A stretch of DNA of 64,000 nt from Molanna angustata (GCA_963576475.1 OY754981.1:25443411-25507410), one strand, 5' to 3'. Numbered from the stretch's first letter, positions 21,451-36,442 are shown. Numbers and translations are program-made. The notes: a model not told the origin generated them from the letters alone.

Positions 21451-21662
21451 TACTTAAAACGTAGTATTGAATTTCAAAAGTGTAATTTATCAAAAAGGTT
21501 TGAGAGGCATTTACAAAGGAAACACTTCCTATTAGAACGTGAATGAATGTTTACTTTAACATTTCAAAAAAAAAATGTCAAAAATAAATTATATCAAGGT
21601 AAATTTATTATTATGTGTCGACGTCTTTATATACTTAATATATATATTTATATACTTTTTTA

Positions 21663-22196
<534 letters not shown>

Positions 22197-22209
22197 GCTC
22201 ACCGTCAAG

Positions 22210-22833
<624 letters not shown>

Positions 22834-23728
22834 GCCTCTGCAATCCAAGTAGCACCGGTTTACAGCTACTATTCTAGTAAGGGGGCGAGATTTCATGTGC
22901 CTCTGCAATCCAAAGTAGCACCGGTTTACAGCTACTATTCTAGTAAGGGGGCGAGATATCATGTGCCTCTGCAATCCAAAGTAGCACCGGTTTACAGCTA
23001 CTATTCTAGTAAGGGGGCGAGATTTCATGTGCCTCTGCAATCCAAAGTAGCACCGGTTTACAGCTACTATTCTAGTAAGCGGGCGAGATTTCAGGTGCCT
23101 CTGCAATCCAAGTAGCACCGGTTTACAGCTACTATTCTAGTAAGGGGGCGAGATTTCATGTGCCTCTGCAATCCAAAGTAGCACCGGTTTACAGCTACTA
23201 TTCTAGTAAGCGGGCGAGATTTCAGGTGCCTCTGCAATCCAAGTAGCACCGGTTTACAGCTACTATTCTAGTAAGGGGGCGAGATATCATGTGCCTCTGC
23301 AATCCAAAGTAGCACCGGTTTACAGCTACTATTCTAGTAAGGGGGCGAGATATCATGTGCCTCTGCAATCCAAAGTAGCACCGGTTTACAGCTACTATTC
23401 TAGTAAGCGGGCGAGATTTCAGGTGCCTCTGCAATCCAAGTAGCACCGGTTTACAGCTACTATTCTAGTAAGGGGGCGAGATTTCATGTGCCTCTGCAAT
23501 CCAAAGTAGCACCGGTTTACAGCTACTATTCTAGTAAGGGGGCGAGATATCATGTGCCTCTGCAATCCAAAGTAGCACCGGTTTACAGCTACTATTCTAG
23601 TAAGCGGGCGAGATTTCATGTGCCTCTGCAATCCAAAGTAGCACCGGTTTACAGCTACTATTCTAGTAAGCGGGCGAGATTTCAGGTGCCTCTGCAATCC
23701 AAGTAGCACCGGTTTACAGCAACTATTC
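22834..23728 (-). repeat. RTE-derived minisatellite, about 14 units of 65/66 bp
   Basis: The starter GCCTCTGCAATCC occurs 14 times. Read on the minus strand, a 66-bp unit encodes 22 residues with NRCYFGLQRHMKSRPLTR and IVAV. The RTE ORF has NRCYFGL...K.R.L.RKTK just before YKTLIRPVL, as the intact junction at 28540-28620 shows, so the unit was copied from the element's own coding sequence. Five units lack one A (65 bp) and shift the frame. These shorter units, marked CAGGTGCC and AAGTAGC, are spaced by 3, 1, 2 and 3 full units. Confidence 0.88.
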
Positions 23729-23865
23729 TTTGAACAAATCGCAAAGTACTAAAAATGTAATAATTCAACGCATCAAAATCAGTGAAGAAAATTGTAGACA
23801 AATTTTAAAGAAAATTGTAGAGATAATAAAGTATCTCTGTCAAAAACTCAATTTCATACACAACG
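23729..23865 (+). other. Unique segment of the inverted arm
   Basis: Links the array to the SINE. The open frame at 23730-23927 (and 27137-27334 in the other arm) gives a lysine- and isoleucine-rich peptide without a known domain. Confidence 0.4.
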
Positions 23866-24060
23866 TCCCGGGTTCGACTATCAGCGGAGACATAGATTTT
23901 AATAGTGTTATCAGTTTGGATCTGTAAGACGTATCACAAGTCTCCAGATTGTGGATACTTGTTATTGGGTGCGTGATAAATTAATATTTTCCCGAGAAGT
24001 AAAACAGTTTCTTGTCACATTATACGACCAAATGAATTTAAATAAAAAAAGATTTTGACT
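23866..24060 (+). mobile_element. tRNA-derived SINE, family 3 (left arm copy)
   Basis: Has the B-box-like CCCGGGTTCGACTATCAGCG, then AGTTTGGATCTGTAAGACG and GTGGATACTTGTTATTGGGT, as in the copies at 42478-42655, 44955-45660 and 53325-54030. The 5' part of the tRNA head is poorly kept. The inverted copy is at 27004-27198. Confidence 0.65.
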
Positions 24061-24088
24061 CAAGAGTTGCGCACAAAGATTTAATGTC

Positions 24089-24568
24089 GTGTATGTATGT
24101 ATAAACGGTTTAATGTACTATTCACTTTACCAATCAATAGTAGAATATAGTATTATAGGGTGGGGTGGCACTTACAGAACAAATATAGATTCAATAGTTA
24201 AAGCCCAAAAATCTGTTTTGAAAATAATATTTAATGTACCTATTCGCACACCCTCAGCCGAACTATTCAAAAAACTTGACATCCTAGACATACCACAGTT
24301 ATATGCTAAAAACATTTGCACTTATATCTATTCACACCTTAACGACTTCCAATCGACCCAAACTACACGTCAGACTAGACAGATTAGACAAGCAAATATA
24401 CAGATACCGAGAACCAAGTCGACTTATGGACAAAGAAATTTTCATTTCCTTGGAGTAAAAATTTTCAATTTGCTTCCAATTGAATTGAAGAAAACTACAA
24501 ATATAAACAGCTTTAAATGTGGATTAAAGAAGTGGGTAAAAGAAAACAGACAAGACACTGATAAATAA
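24089..24568 (+). pseudogene. LINE reverse transcriptase C-terminal region (CR1/Jockey-like)
   Basis: A 159-residue open frame entered from upstream (it begins at a GTG, not an ATG) and ending at a stop near 24568. LYQSIVEYSIIGWGG, then QKSVLKIIFNVP, and near the end KIFNLLPIELKK..NINSFK, follow the order of the region after the polymerase fingers and palm in CR1/Jockey/Daphne-type LINE ORFs. Endonuclease and catalytic polymerase blocks are absent. The first ~100 bp are repeated in inverted form at 26876-26975, where the sequence switches abruptly to a PLE. It lies directly before an RTE 5' end on the same strand. Confidence 0.72.
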
Positions 24569-24816
24569 ACAACTCTACGTTAACATACAATATACCTATA
24601 TAGAGGGGGGAAGGGGTGATGGCGTAAAAACACCTAGCCGACCCAAATGTCAACCTTACCTGCTCGTGGTCCCCCCTGCTAGATAACTAACAAGGCTCTG
24701 ACGACCGAAAATCGGCGGTATAACCGTAGCATCTGCACAGGATTAAATCCCTGATGCTTACATAAGGAAGGAGTTCCTGGAAGAACCCCCATACCAACCC
24801 GTCTGGACAGCGTGGT
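24569..24816 (+). mobile_element. Probable RTE 5' UTR
   Basis: GC-richer sequence with CAAGGCTCTGACGACCGAAA and TCGGCGGTATAACCG, directly upstream of the RTE start codon and unlike the flanking AT-rich DNA. Assignment rests on position. Confidence 0.45.
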
Positions 24817-26875
<2,059 letters not shown>

Positions 26876-28230
26876 CTATATTTGTTCTGTAAGTGCCACC
26901 CCACCCTATAATACTATATTCTACTATTGATTGGTAAAGTGAATAGTACATTAAACCGTTTATACATACATACACGACATTAAATCTTTGTGCGCAACTC
27001 TTGAGTCAAAATCTTTTTTTATTTAAATTCATTTGGTCGTATAATGTGACAAGAAACTGTTTTACTTCTCGGGAAAATATTAATTTATCACGCACCCAAT
27101 AACAAGTATCCACAATCTGGAGACTTGTGATACGTCTTACAGATCCAAACTGATAACACTATTAAAATCTATGTCTCCGCTGATAGTCGAACCCGGGACG
27201 TTGTGTATGAAATTGAGTTTTTGACAGAGATACTTTATTATCTCTACAATTTTCTTTAAAATTTGTCTACAATTTTCTTCAATGATTTTGATGCGTTGAA
27301 TTATTACATTTTTAGTACTTTGCGATTTGTTCAAAGAATAGTTGCTGTAAACCGGTGCTACTTGGATTGCAGAGGCACCTGAAATCTCGCCCGCTTACTA
27401 GAATAGTAGCTGTAAACCGGTGCTACTTTGGATTGCAGAGGCACATGAAATCTCGCCCGCTTACTAGAATAGTAGCTGTAAACCGGTGCTACTTTGGATT
27501 GCAGAGGCACATGATATCTCGCCCCCTTACTAGAATAGTAGCTGTAAACCGGTGCTACTTTGGATTGCAGAGGCACATGAAATCTCGCCCCCTTACTAGA
27601 ATAGTAGCTGTAAACCGGTGCTACTTGGATTGCAGAGGCACCTGAAATCTCGCCCGCTTACTAGAATAGTAGCTGTAAACCGGTGCTACTTTGGATTGCA
27701 GAGGCACATGATATCTCGCCCCCTTACTAGAATAGTAGCTGTAAACCGGTGCTACTTTGGATTGCAGAGGCACATGATATCTCGCCCCCTTACTAGAATA
27801 GTAGCTGTAAACCGGTGCTACTTGGATTGCAGAGGCACCTGAAATCTCGCCCGCTTACTAGAATAGTAGCTGTAAACCGGTGCTACTTTGGATTGCAGAG
27901 GCACATGAAATCTCGCCCCCTTACTAGAATAGTAGCTGTAAACCGGTGCTACTTGGATTGCAGAGGCACCTGAAATCTCGCCCGCTTACTAGAATAGTAG
28001 CTGTAAACCGGTGCTACTTTGGATTGCAGAGGCACATGAAATCTCGCCCCCTTACTAGAATAGTAGCTGTAAACCGGTGCTACTTTGGATTGCAGAGGCA
28101 CATGATATCTCGCCCCCTTACTAGAATAGTAGCTGTAAACCGGTGCTACTTTGGATTGCAGAGGCACATGAAATCTCGCCCCCTTACTAGAATAGTAGCT
28201 GTAAACCGGTGCTACTTGGATTGCAGAGGC
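26876..28230. repeat. Right arm of the 1355-bp inverted repeat
   Basis: Mirror of 22834-24188. Includes LINE 26876-26975 (minus), SINE family 3 at 27004-27198 (minus) and most of the array. The array continues for about 350 bp past the arm end into genuine RTE C-terminal sequence, so this side is probably the parent and the left side the copy. Confidence 0.9.
27004..27198 (-). mobile_element. tRNA-derived SINE, family 3 (right arm copy)
   Basis: Inverted copy of 23866-24060. Confidence 0.65.
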
Positions 28231-28585
28231 ACCTGAAATCTCGCCCGCTTACTAGAATAGTAGCTGTAAACCGGTGCTACTTTGGATTGCAGAGGCACAT
28301 GAAATCTCGCCCCCTTACTAGAATAGTAGCTGTAAACCGGTGCTACTTTGGATTGCAGAGGCACATGAAATCTCGCCCCCTTACTAGAATAGTAGCTGTA
28401 AACCGGTGCTACTTTGATTGCAGAGGCACCTGAAATCTCGCCCGCTTACTAGAATAGTAGCTGTAAACCGGTGCTACTTTGGATTGCAGAGGCACATGAA
28501 ATCTCGCCCCCTTACTAGAATAGTAGCTGCAAGCCGGTGCTACTTTGGATCGCTGAAGCACATGAAATCTCACCCCCTTACTAGA
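27357..28585 (+). repeat. RTE-derived minisatellite, about 19 units of 65/66 bp
   Basis: CTACTTTGGATTGCAGAGGC (or with one T fewer) begins each unit; I count 19. The last two units diverge (GCAAGCCGG, TCGCTGAAGCAC) and lead in frame into the RTE C-terminus, placing the ancestral unit at this end. The frame through a 66-bp unit is open; the 65-bp units break it. Confidence 0.88.
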
Positions 28586-29100
28586 AAAACCAAGGTCATG
28601 TCATATAAAACTCTTATTCGACCAGTACTTATGGATGGATCGGATTACAGGACAGGAAAGGTTGACGAGAAAACTCTAGACTTTCGAAAGCAAGGTGCTG
28701 CGGAGGATATATGAGGAGGATATGCGGACAATTTTTTGGGACATTCAATGAGTGACGTATCAGGTTCAACCTATGATCTTTACAAATTCTACAAATTCTT
28801 CTTTACGAGGAGTTCTATGATCTTTACAAATATCTCATCATCTTCAGTGAGATAATGATTGGGAGACTCCCAATCATTGTGGGACGGATATTTACAAAGA
28901 ATGGGCAATTGAGACAGCCCAAAGGTGCTTTTGAATGGAGCACCAGGGGGAAGATGGATAGATGGAAGGCCGAAGCATCGTTAATTGGACCGAGTTGCGA
29001 AGGATGAATATCTAACTGGAGTGGCGCAAAACTGACAATCATTCGGAAGCGAATTCAACATGAGGACAAGACCCGACTTCGGTTGTAGAGCCAAGGCTAA
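28418..29100 (+). pseudogene. RTE-clade retrotransposon C-terminus and 3' end
   Basis: From the last array units the frame continues as SHPLTRKTKVMSYKTLIRPV, then, with a frame change, SKVLRRIYEEDMRTIF. After decayed sequence come GRPKHR.LDRVAKDE and DFGCRAKAK near 28950-29095. This is the C-terminal order of RTE ORFs (KTKL..YKTLIRPVL, F..KVLRRIY, GRP..RW.D.V). Several frameshifts and stops (for example TAA at the expected Trp near 28981) make it non-functional. It is the natural continuation of the array and shows where in the ORF the repeat arose. Confidence 0.75.
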
Positions 29101-29114
29101 AGCTGGTTGCAGAC

Positions 29115-29263
29115 CAAAAGCTAAGCTATGTTAGTTTAGCTTAGCTCGCATAGCTGAGGTCATTTTTCATACTAGCTCACAGTTTAGTTTGCGGTCTGCA
29201 CACTTGTATGAAAAACGACCTCAACTATGCGAACTAAGGTAAACTAACATAACTTAGCTTTTA
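29115..29263. repeat. Foldback element, ~55-bp arms
   Basis: AAAAGCTAAGCTATGTTAGT at the left pairs with the complement at the right edge. Inner GAGGTCATTTTTCATA pairs with TATGAAAAACGACCTC. Arms are separated by about 35 bp. Confidence 0.7.
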
Positions 29264-29478
29264 ATAATGAAATAATAATGAACACTTCCTTGCACCCGGC
29301 GCAAGTGGTGAGTTTATTGCCGTATGGCAATTTCTTCCAACTAACCAGTGTTTCCAGCCCAGAGAAGCAATATTTTCGTGAGAATTTAATTTAAATAAAT
29401 TTCTCCTCTGCTGGGAATCGAACCCAGGACGCCCGCACAGAAACCGAACGGCTTTCCAACTGTGCCACGGCGGTCGAC
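29263..29478 (-). mobile_element. tRNA-headed SINE, family 1
   Basis: Full-length minus copy: the tRNA-like head at the right (TGGCACAGTTGGAAAGCCG and GGGTTCGATTCCCAGC on the minus strand) and the LINE-like tail block at the left. It starts where the foldback element ends. Confidence 0.78.
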
Positions 29479-29529
29479 CTTTTGCTTTTGTTCTGCAACC
29501 GACTTGATGATGTGATTTATGTTGTGTAA

Positions 29530-29670
29530 TCTTTCAATAGATGGCCGTGCGATCTATTGACATCTGTATTACGCATCTAGAGAGTATACCACGCTCAAAT
29601 GTACGAAGAAATATAAGATAAAATAATACAAAAAATGAGGTCAATATAAAGGCGGTCTGTGGCATCACTT
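29530..29670 (-). repeat. Partial copy of the 19440-20005 element
   Basis: The minus strand shares GCCACAGACCGC, TTCGTACATTTGA and CTAGATGCGTAATACAGATG. Confidence 0.6.
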
Positions 29671-29791
29671 TATTAGCTTTATATTTACTTGTTATCTTAA
29701 TTTTTGTCAAATGTATATTTTGTGTCCAAATTCTGTCAAATACGATAACGTTTTGAAAATACATGTCGTTTTAGAAAAAATAAATTTAGAA

Positions 29792-29883
29792 GCGATAGGT
29801 CTATTTCGCCTTGTTAGGGCATTTACTAACTTAATATAAGCCTTCTTAGTAAATGCCCTAACAAGGCGAAATAGGCCTATCGC
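29792..29883. repeat. Foldback hairpin, 38-bp arms
   Basis: GCGATAGGTCTATTTCGCCT and onward pairs with its complement at 29846-29883, with one mismatch, around a ~16-bp loop. A short MITE-like palindrome. Confidence 0.75.
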
Positions 29884-30571
29884 ACAAAATAAAATTCACG
29901 TAGAACAAAAAAGTGGTTTACTTTTAATTATAAACATAATTTACAATGGAATTCTACAAAATAAAAACTTCGTCTATCATTATGAATTGTTCACACATTA
30001 TTGAAATATATAGAACTTTCAAAAATTACAGCCGATGACAGGTCGTAAGCCCTGTAGATGCCTTGAGTTCCTGGTTCTTCTATAATATCCTAACTTCGTC
30101 TCTATTAAGATGTTAAAAAGTTTGTCAATAAAAAACAAGAACTATTTAGTTGGGTTCGACACAATAAATTATCTAGTTTCCTTTGGTCCATTTTGTTTTC
30201 AAACATGTAGTCTCTTGAAACCTTTTATCTTATCCCTCCGGTAATTGGTAAGCAAACAATACGTACCTACCTACCAAACAGGCGGTGAATTCATTGCCAA
30301 TACGGAAATCAATTACAAGCAACACAACAACAATTAATTTTAAAACAACCGTGAAATCGAAAGCTAAGTGCTTTACAATTGATCTTGAGAGATACTCGCC
30401 TCTAAAAGGTTTTTATATTATAAGACTTTTTTGAATACAAAGAAAGCGAAATGATTTTTCTTCGTTGTTTTGTATGTATATTAGTATTGAGTAAGTTGGT
30501 AGTAAATCAATAACTTAACCTTCGCTTTCCGCTGGCGTATACTTGGCATATCGGTCACCATCATTTTATTT
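29884..30571. other. Spacer with transposon crumbs
   Basis: TAACTTCGTCTCTATTAAGA near 30090 recurs as a variant near 54487. No gene seen. Confidence 0.4.
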
Positions 30572-30954
30572 TATAATACGACATTAAATGATATTGATGT
30601 TATTAATTAAATACATGATACATACTTGATACGTCATTATCTTGCCTTAATCTTAAGGGGGGCACTGCTGCCAACGTACCTATTTTTCAATTTGATATAC
30701 CATCATTATTTCTTATCAAATCGTTTTGAAAAAAATAATTTAGATAGTTTGGGTATTAATAAAGAAAAATATATCTTTACTTTTTGATATTTATAATACG
30801 ACATTAAATGATATTGATGTTATTAATTACATGATACATACTTGATACGTCATTATCTTGCCTTAATCTTAAGGGGGGCACTGCTGCCAACGTACCTATT
30901 TTTCAAGTTGATATACCATCATTATTTCTTATCAAATCGTTTTGAAAAAAATAA
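30572..30954 (+). repeat. Local direct duplication, ~165 bp twice
   Basis: 30572-30738 and 30792-30954 are nearly identical (TACGACATTAAATGATATTG, AAGGGGGGCACTGCTGCCAA). They lie about 220 bp apart and duplicate the left terminus of the foldback element that follows. Confidence 0.75.
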
Positions 30955-31500
30955 TCTTTACTTTTTGATAATGTTCTGTATAAATTTTTGTAGAAAAATA
31001 ATGGCATACCCCGATTTTCAACGTTTATCTTATATTTTTAATAAAATATAAGGCGTATTACCACATATTTTTTTTTAAATTAAAGAAGACAAAAATATCT
31101 AGAAAAATATGATGTGACGTTGCATTAACGCTTTAGGTTTAATAAATAAACCTAAAAAACATTTATTTTCCATTCACCGCCATTGCGAAATAAAAGTTTT
31201 TTTGGTTTATTAACTTAACCTGATTCAGTAATGCAACGTTACATCGTATTTTTCCATATATTTTGATCTACTTTAATTTATAAAAAAATATAATGCTCCA
31301 TACCTTATAGTTTTTTAGAAATTTAAGATAAATGTCAAAAATCGGGGTATGCTTATTATTTTCCCACAAGAATATATACAGAACATAATTAAAAAGTTAA
31401 GTTATATTTTTCTTTATTAATATCCAAACTAACTAGGTTGTTTTTTTCAAAATAATTCGTTATGTAGTAATGATGCAAATTCAAATTCACATACATGTGT
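30880..31500. mobile_element. Large foldback element, copy 1
   Basis: Left arm phrases GCCAACGTACCTATTTTTCA, TTCTGTATAAATTTTTGTAG, GGCATACCCCGATTTT and GACGTTGCATTAACGCTTTA return in complement on the right (31225-31470) about a centre near 31165. Copy 2 is at 48040-48870. Confidence 0.7.
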
Positions 31501-31899
31501 CGTGCTACCTTTGTATAGTTGATGCACATCTGCACACCTGTCGCTGGTTACCCCATGGTGGGAAATGTCGTTGCGGTAAGTGTAAGAGATGATAAGTTCT
31601 CGCGATCACAAACTTACTTTAATACAATTTCGTTCCAAAAATACTAAGTATAAAACTCCACCAACAGTCCTTGTGTTCTGTTGCTATTGAATATTTAAAA
31701 GGACTTGTTCGATTTGAGGCTTTTTTGCCCGCAAATGCCTAGAGAATTCTCAAAAATAAAATTAGGTTGACATTTTCGGTAACTGAGGTAAACTACGTGA
31801 CGCAAACGACCGTTACAACTACTGTAATATTATTTTGGAATATTATATTATGCCCGTGCAAATATGTATATAGGTATTACAATCTTAATAAGAAGGATG
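31501..31899. other. Spacer
   Basis: No supported gene. The plus frame 31767-32003 runs into a decayed LINE tail. Confidence 0.4.
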
Positions 31900-32200
31900 G
31901 GTGTGATAGAGAAAACAGTAAAAGAGGAGCGTGTATGAGAAGATCATGGAGTGAGAAATATATTTATTTATTTATTTATTTGGCACGATACAAGTTACAT
32001 TAAACATAATACAGACTTTTGATATTTTAGACTTTTGATATTTTTATCGCCTCACAGAAGTAGACTAAAAACAATTAGAAACTGTTCTCCACTGGAAATG
32101 GATCTGGGACCAGGAGATATCTGGCTCATATATATTTTCATACATTTCATCATGCCATGTCACTCACGGGGTAGGCAGAGAGAACCAAACACCACTTATG
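31900..32200 (+). mobile_element. Decayed LINE 3' end interrupted by another tail
   Basis: 31908-31950 encodes NSKRGACMRRSW, a remnant of the RRACM block, and GTCACTCACGGGGTAGGCAG near 32159-32178 is its 3' tail, as at 20040-20395. Between them, TTATTTATTTATTTATTT at about 31961 looks like the minus-strand (TAAA)n end of a second LINE inserted into the first. Confidence 0.45.
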
Positions 32201-32214
32201 ATTTTATTTATCTT

Positions 32215-32560
32215 GTAGGCCTGTAACTGTTTATATATTCTGAAATTTTAGGCTCTGTAAATTGAGCGGATCAAAAGTTATAAGGGGGGGACGGACACAC
32301 AGACACACAGACACACAGACACACACACACACACACACACAGACACACGAAATGTTCTACTCCGAATTCTGAGTAAATCCGTGTATGGAACATATATGCT
32401 GCGAAGCCTCTAAGTTGGTGTTTTTTGACTTCAAAGTTGGAAAAGCCATGAAAAAAGTAGACCTCTCCATACAATTCTCGCGTATTCTGGCTTGATACAT
32501 TGTCGATATGTTAAGAGAACAAAGTTCTCCTGAACAAATCGACAGTTGGAAAGTTATTTT
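32215..32560 (+). mobile_element. TIR element 'ATCCAACTGTCG', 3' half only
   Basis: Matches 49740-50030: CTCTGTAAATTGAGCGGATC, AATTCTGAGTAAATCC, and the terminus AAATCGACAGTTGGA near 32539-32552. The left half of the element is missing. Confidence 0.65.
32288..32347. repeat. CA/CACAGA microsatellite
   Basis: ACACAGACACACAGAC units grading into (CA)n inside the element above. The copy at 49800-49830 has a shorter version, so the repeat is part of the family and has expanded here. Confidence 0.85.
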
Positions 32561-32599
32561 ATCTTGACACACACTGTACATATTTTTAAATATGGTAAT

Positions 32600-34084
32600 T
32601 AAACATAATATATAAAATAAAATCAGTCAATTTCCCTAAATAAAGCGTGTAGTACATTTAAATAGCTTGGTAATATAAACTTTCACACATTAATTATATC
32701 CATTCAACCACTTAACAAGTTGATTTTTGTGAGAAAGTGTGTACAAAAATTGTTATTTTAATTTTTTCGATATCACATACAATGTCACACGGTGAGGATG
32801 TGCTCATAACTAAATTTTCTAACGCAACGTCCTACGTAGGCGATCCAAAGCGAACGCAATTGCGAAGAGATCCGAAGCGGATACACGCGAATTCAAAGCG
32901 ATGCGGTGCGACGCGGCGGCTCTGTCCTACGTGCACGCGAATCATGCTTCTGACATTATACTTAACAAAAAAAAAAAGTATATACTATAAACAGGGCCGG
33001 ATGAATCATAGAACAATCAGGAACAAGAAGTCAGGGCCGTTGTCTTTAAAGGGCGCTTAAATTCGACTTAAGCGACAAACATACTTACCTACATATTTTC
33101 TTGGTGTCAGTCGCCGACACTGTTTAGGTAGATTTAAAAAAAATATCTATCTATGGTTTAGGACCATTTTGGAACAAACCTAAACCTCTCTTTTTCAATC
33201 ATTCATATATAATTGTTTCTATCTCTCTTCTGTCTAGTGTCAAGTGTCAACACGCCACGTGTCAATATAATTTACGAGTCCAGTATAGACTAATAATATA
33301 TTTGAATATTATATCTGATGTTGTCAAACAAAAAAAAAAATGAATCAAATAATGTAATACCACATTGTAAATATGTAATATGAATCTCCAATTTTTGTGG
33401 CTATTTTTTTTATAAATATTCTTCTTCCCGATGTCATTTTGCACAATTTTAAATTGTTCAACTTTAAAAATTCCAAAAAAAAAAATACGAAATGGCGATT
33501 TCAAATATATTGCAACGGGCGCAAAAACACGTTTATCCGGTCCTGCCTATAAAACAACATAATTTCAAGACTACAGTGATAATAATATAATCCTAAATTT
33601 AATGCTAGGTTATTTATTATTAATGGTTTAATGTAAGCAAGACAAGAACATAAAATAATGTATTATTTTTATATTGTCTCATTGGACGTCCAACTAGGTG
33701 AACTTGTTTTAGGATATGTATGTAGGTATATAGTTACGATTTGCAGGTATCAAAAACATAACCAATTTAAGATGCTTTAAAACTTAGTAAATGAAAATTA
33801 TAAATGGATAGCGAGCAAACTAGAATATGCTTAATTTATTATTGGATTCATCTATGCCGATGGATATACCTAAACCAACTGTTTGTTTGTGTCTATTTTC
33901 ATATTTTTCCAAGCGTCAGGTAAATATTGTACATTTTGGGGCCAAGATATTTATTTATTTATTTAAAATTACGCTGTGCGAATGTGGTGTAGGTATATGA
34001 ATTTGTCAAGAGAGATGAGCTTGACGTGCGATTCTAATGGTATTAAGTGTATGTATCTAAGTGTATAATGGTATTAAATTAAAT
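32600..34084. other. Spacer with a GC-rich patch at 32820-32950
   Basis: The patch has CCTACGTAGG, GATGCGGTGCGACGCGG and a second TCCTACGTGCACGC, suggesting a small MITE. The frame 32737-33060 across it is not recognisable. The rest is AT-rich with no gene seen. Confidence 0.4.
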
Positions 34085-34545
34085 CTTTATAATAATATAA
34101 TAATCTCGTGTCAATATGTTCGTACACATTAATCTCCGAAACCGTTCAACCGATTTCAATTAAATTTTGTAAGCGTGTGTGGTTGATTCCAACTTGAAGG
34201 ATAGGATCGTTTTGTACCCGATAGATGGCACTGATATTGAGATCTAATTTAATTTAATTTTTTCAACAACAATGATTTTTTTAATTGTTTTCAGATTTTT
34301 CATCCGAAAATTCATTTTACTATCATAAATTTTAGCTTTCCTACGCCCCTAAGGATTTTTATATTAGGAAAAAAAATCGTTATTAATTTATAAGTTGTGT
34401 AGGTACCTACTTAGCTTTCAATAGATGGCAGTGTAAACAAATCTATTGAAATCTGTATTACAAACGTAAAAAAATGTACTACACTCATATGTACGAAAAA
34501 AAGGTTAAATATATGTATATAAAATGTGGTCTTGAGGTAAAATGC
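34085..34545 (-). repeat. Copy of the 19440-20005 element with a single 72-bp unit
   Basis: The minus strand carries TTCGTACAT..GAGTGTAGTAC, TTTTCGGATGAAAAATCTG, AGATCTCAATATCAGTGCCA and the 3' phrase GAGATTAATGTGTACGAACA in the same order. Only one unit of the 72-bp segment is present. Confidence 0.65.
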
Positions 34546-34859
34546 AATCTGCCCGGGCTCACTATAATAAAAAGTAATATTTTCATTACTATTGCTCACT
34601 ATTATAAAAATTCAGCATGCGCATGTTCGTGTTCATAAAACTCGAGAAGTAGTCAACGTTGCATACAAATAATTTATTAATAAAATAAAGTAAAAAGAAA
34701 TAACCGTGCATTTTCGTCGAGAAGTTTTTTTTACTCCTGATGTTATGCAATATGAATTACACATATTATATTATATTATAACAATACTAATTAAAAAGGA
34801 TGAGACTTTTCTTCTGGTATTTGAAAATATTCAGAAAAATGAACGGAGCTTAGAGAAGG
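34546..34859. other. AT-rich spacer
   Basis: Nothing supported. A short ATTATATTATATTATA run is near 34770. Confidence 0.4.
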
Positions 34860-35165
34860 CGATACAATGAAGAAATTTTTCAAGGTTTGGACCACCCTAA
34901 CATCGTACAGCTCATAAAAATAGGGAGGCTGCGATGGCGGAGAGCATAATATAGAAAGAATGAGTAAAGAAAGAATACCAAAAAGAGATTCTTCACAGGA
35001 AGCCCCAAGGTAGAAGTAGTGTTGAGAGACCCAAACTTCGATTGTTGGATGGAGTGCAGCAAGACCTAAACACGATTGTCATAAGGAACTGAAGGAGTGC
35101 ATTCCGGGACAGAAATTGCGACAAACGTTGGAGGAGGCCAAAGCCTACAACGGGTTATAGAGCCA
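34860..35165 (+). pseudogene. Decayed LINE 3' end, RTE-like
   Basis: With several frame changes the plus strand gives GRLRWRRA (expected RLRW.GH), RIPKR, SVERPKLRLLDGVQQDLN, GQKLRQTLEEAKAYNGL and a stop. This is the C-terminal series GRP..RWLD.V..DL...W....EAK...GL typical of RTE-like ORFs in moths and butterflies. The fragment is 5'-truncated and broken. Confidence 0.6.
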
Positions 35166-35889
35166 TTGTTGTTTGATTGATAGGTATGACACTATCCATA
35201 CTAATCGCACACCAAGAAAGGTTTCCGGATATTGATAATTTGATGCCTCACAAAGGAATTTATTAAAGACTAACGGATCCGACAGACGTTGTCCTGCCCG
35301 AACTATTGGTGAAACAAAAAAATATATGTAACATATATTTGAATCATATGGATGTTATTATTCGCTGAGCAAACTTACATTTTCTTGTTCTATGAGCCGC
35401 GAAACACTTTAAGGTTAGATTGATTGTCATTTCGTATAAAATTGCATAAATGGTCTGGATACGGAAATGAACAAATTGAAATATGAATAATAACGAAACA
35501 GTGAACAGAAATTAAAATTCCATGCACATATATATAATTGAAATATGAATAATACCGTAACAGAGCGAAAAGAACTTTAAATATCAAAAAAGCTAAACTA
35601 CGACTTAAATGACAGATTTTTTAGATTTTTTTTTGGGGACACGGAAGGAGCCTCCACGTAGATTGAGTTTCGGTTAACTTCGGAAAAGCAATCGGGCGTC
35701 CCTGGAAACGGCAGAATGCCGGCCAATCCTTCCACCACCGGAGCACCAACCAATATGATGGTGTTCCGGACACGGAAAGTAAGTAAGTAAGTAGTGTTGT
35801 CAGATGGAAAAAAACTAAACATTGCCAATATTTGACAACAGCGCCACCTATTATAATTTATAGTTAAGTATAAAAAAATCATGTTTTTT
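35166..35889. other. Spacer; GC-richer segment at 35640-35800
   Basis: The minus frame 35598-35882 contains IILVGAPVVEGLAGILPFPG, an unusually regular stretch for noise, but I do not recognise the family. It is flanked by AAGTAAGTAAGTA at about 35777. Possibly a transposon piece. Confidence 0.35.
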
Positions 35890-36240
35890 TTATTTTCCTT
35901 TTATTAAATTTATGTTTAAAATTCCATTTTGTGAATCTATAGTCTATACCATTAGGGACTCACACAAACACACACAAAAAATTTCATCAAAATCGGTTCA
36001 GCCGTTTAGGAGGAGTTCAGTGACATACACACGTACAGAAGAATTAGATAATGATGATCAGCTTGGAATTCATTTAAAAATCCGGTGGCGAGTTGACAGG
36101 AAAATCTATATCAGACGGGAGGGACTGAAGAGATATTGCAACGCATGTCGGGTAGCAGCTATAATATTTATATTTTGTGATGAAAAAAATATATGTAGAT
36201 ACTTCGTTGTCATAAAAGACTAACCCTTAAGATGGTATCA
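35890..36240 (+). repeat. Fragment with the common insect phrase AAAATCGGTTCAGCCGTTT
   Basis: TCATCAAAATCGGTTCAGCC near 35976-36007 is followed by AGGAGGAGTTCAGTGACATA. Inverted relatives occur at 46290-46350 and 34130-34165. The phrase is a hallmark of high-copy insect transposons. The frame at 35912-36223 crosses it and is not a gene. Confidence 0.5.
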
Positions 36241-36387
36241 CTGTTTACGTCAGAGTTGTCGTCACTGCTGAAATACCGTATTGACACACCTCAAACAACG
36301 CGACACGGAATATTCTATATTACATGAAAAAAATTTATTTTTTTGATCTCACGATATAATCCGCAAGGAAATTCTAGAATTCGTTCC

Positions 36388-36414
36388 TATATATATATAT
36401 ATATATATATATAT
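36388..36414. repeat. Short (AT)n microsatellite
   Basis: About 13 AT units. Confidence 0.9.
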
Positions 36415-36442
36415 TAGTAAACTAATTGTATGTAACACATGA

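Larger units (their letters stand above)
22834..24188. repeat. Left arm of a 1355-bp inverted repeat
   Basis: Inverted copy of 26876-28230, where paired positions sum to 51064. Both arms are exactly 1355 bp, so no net indel separates them. One substitution was noticed (AGT at about 23785 against ATT in the other arm). The arm carries the RTE minisatellite, unique sequence, a SINE and about 100 bp of LINE ORF. The spacer is 24189-26875. Confidence 0.9.

Noticed and set aside
32820..32950. CpG-like promoter patch
   Set aside because: No initiator, ORF or exon downstream; internal repeats suggest a transposon fragment.
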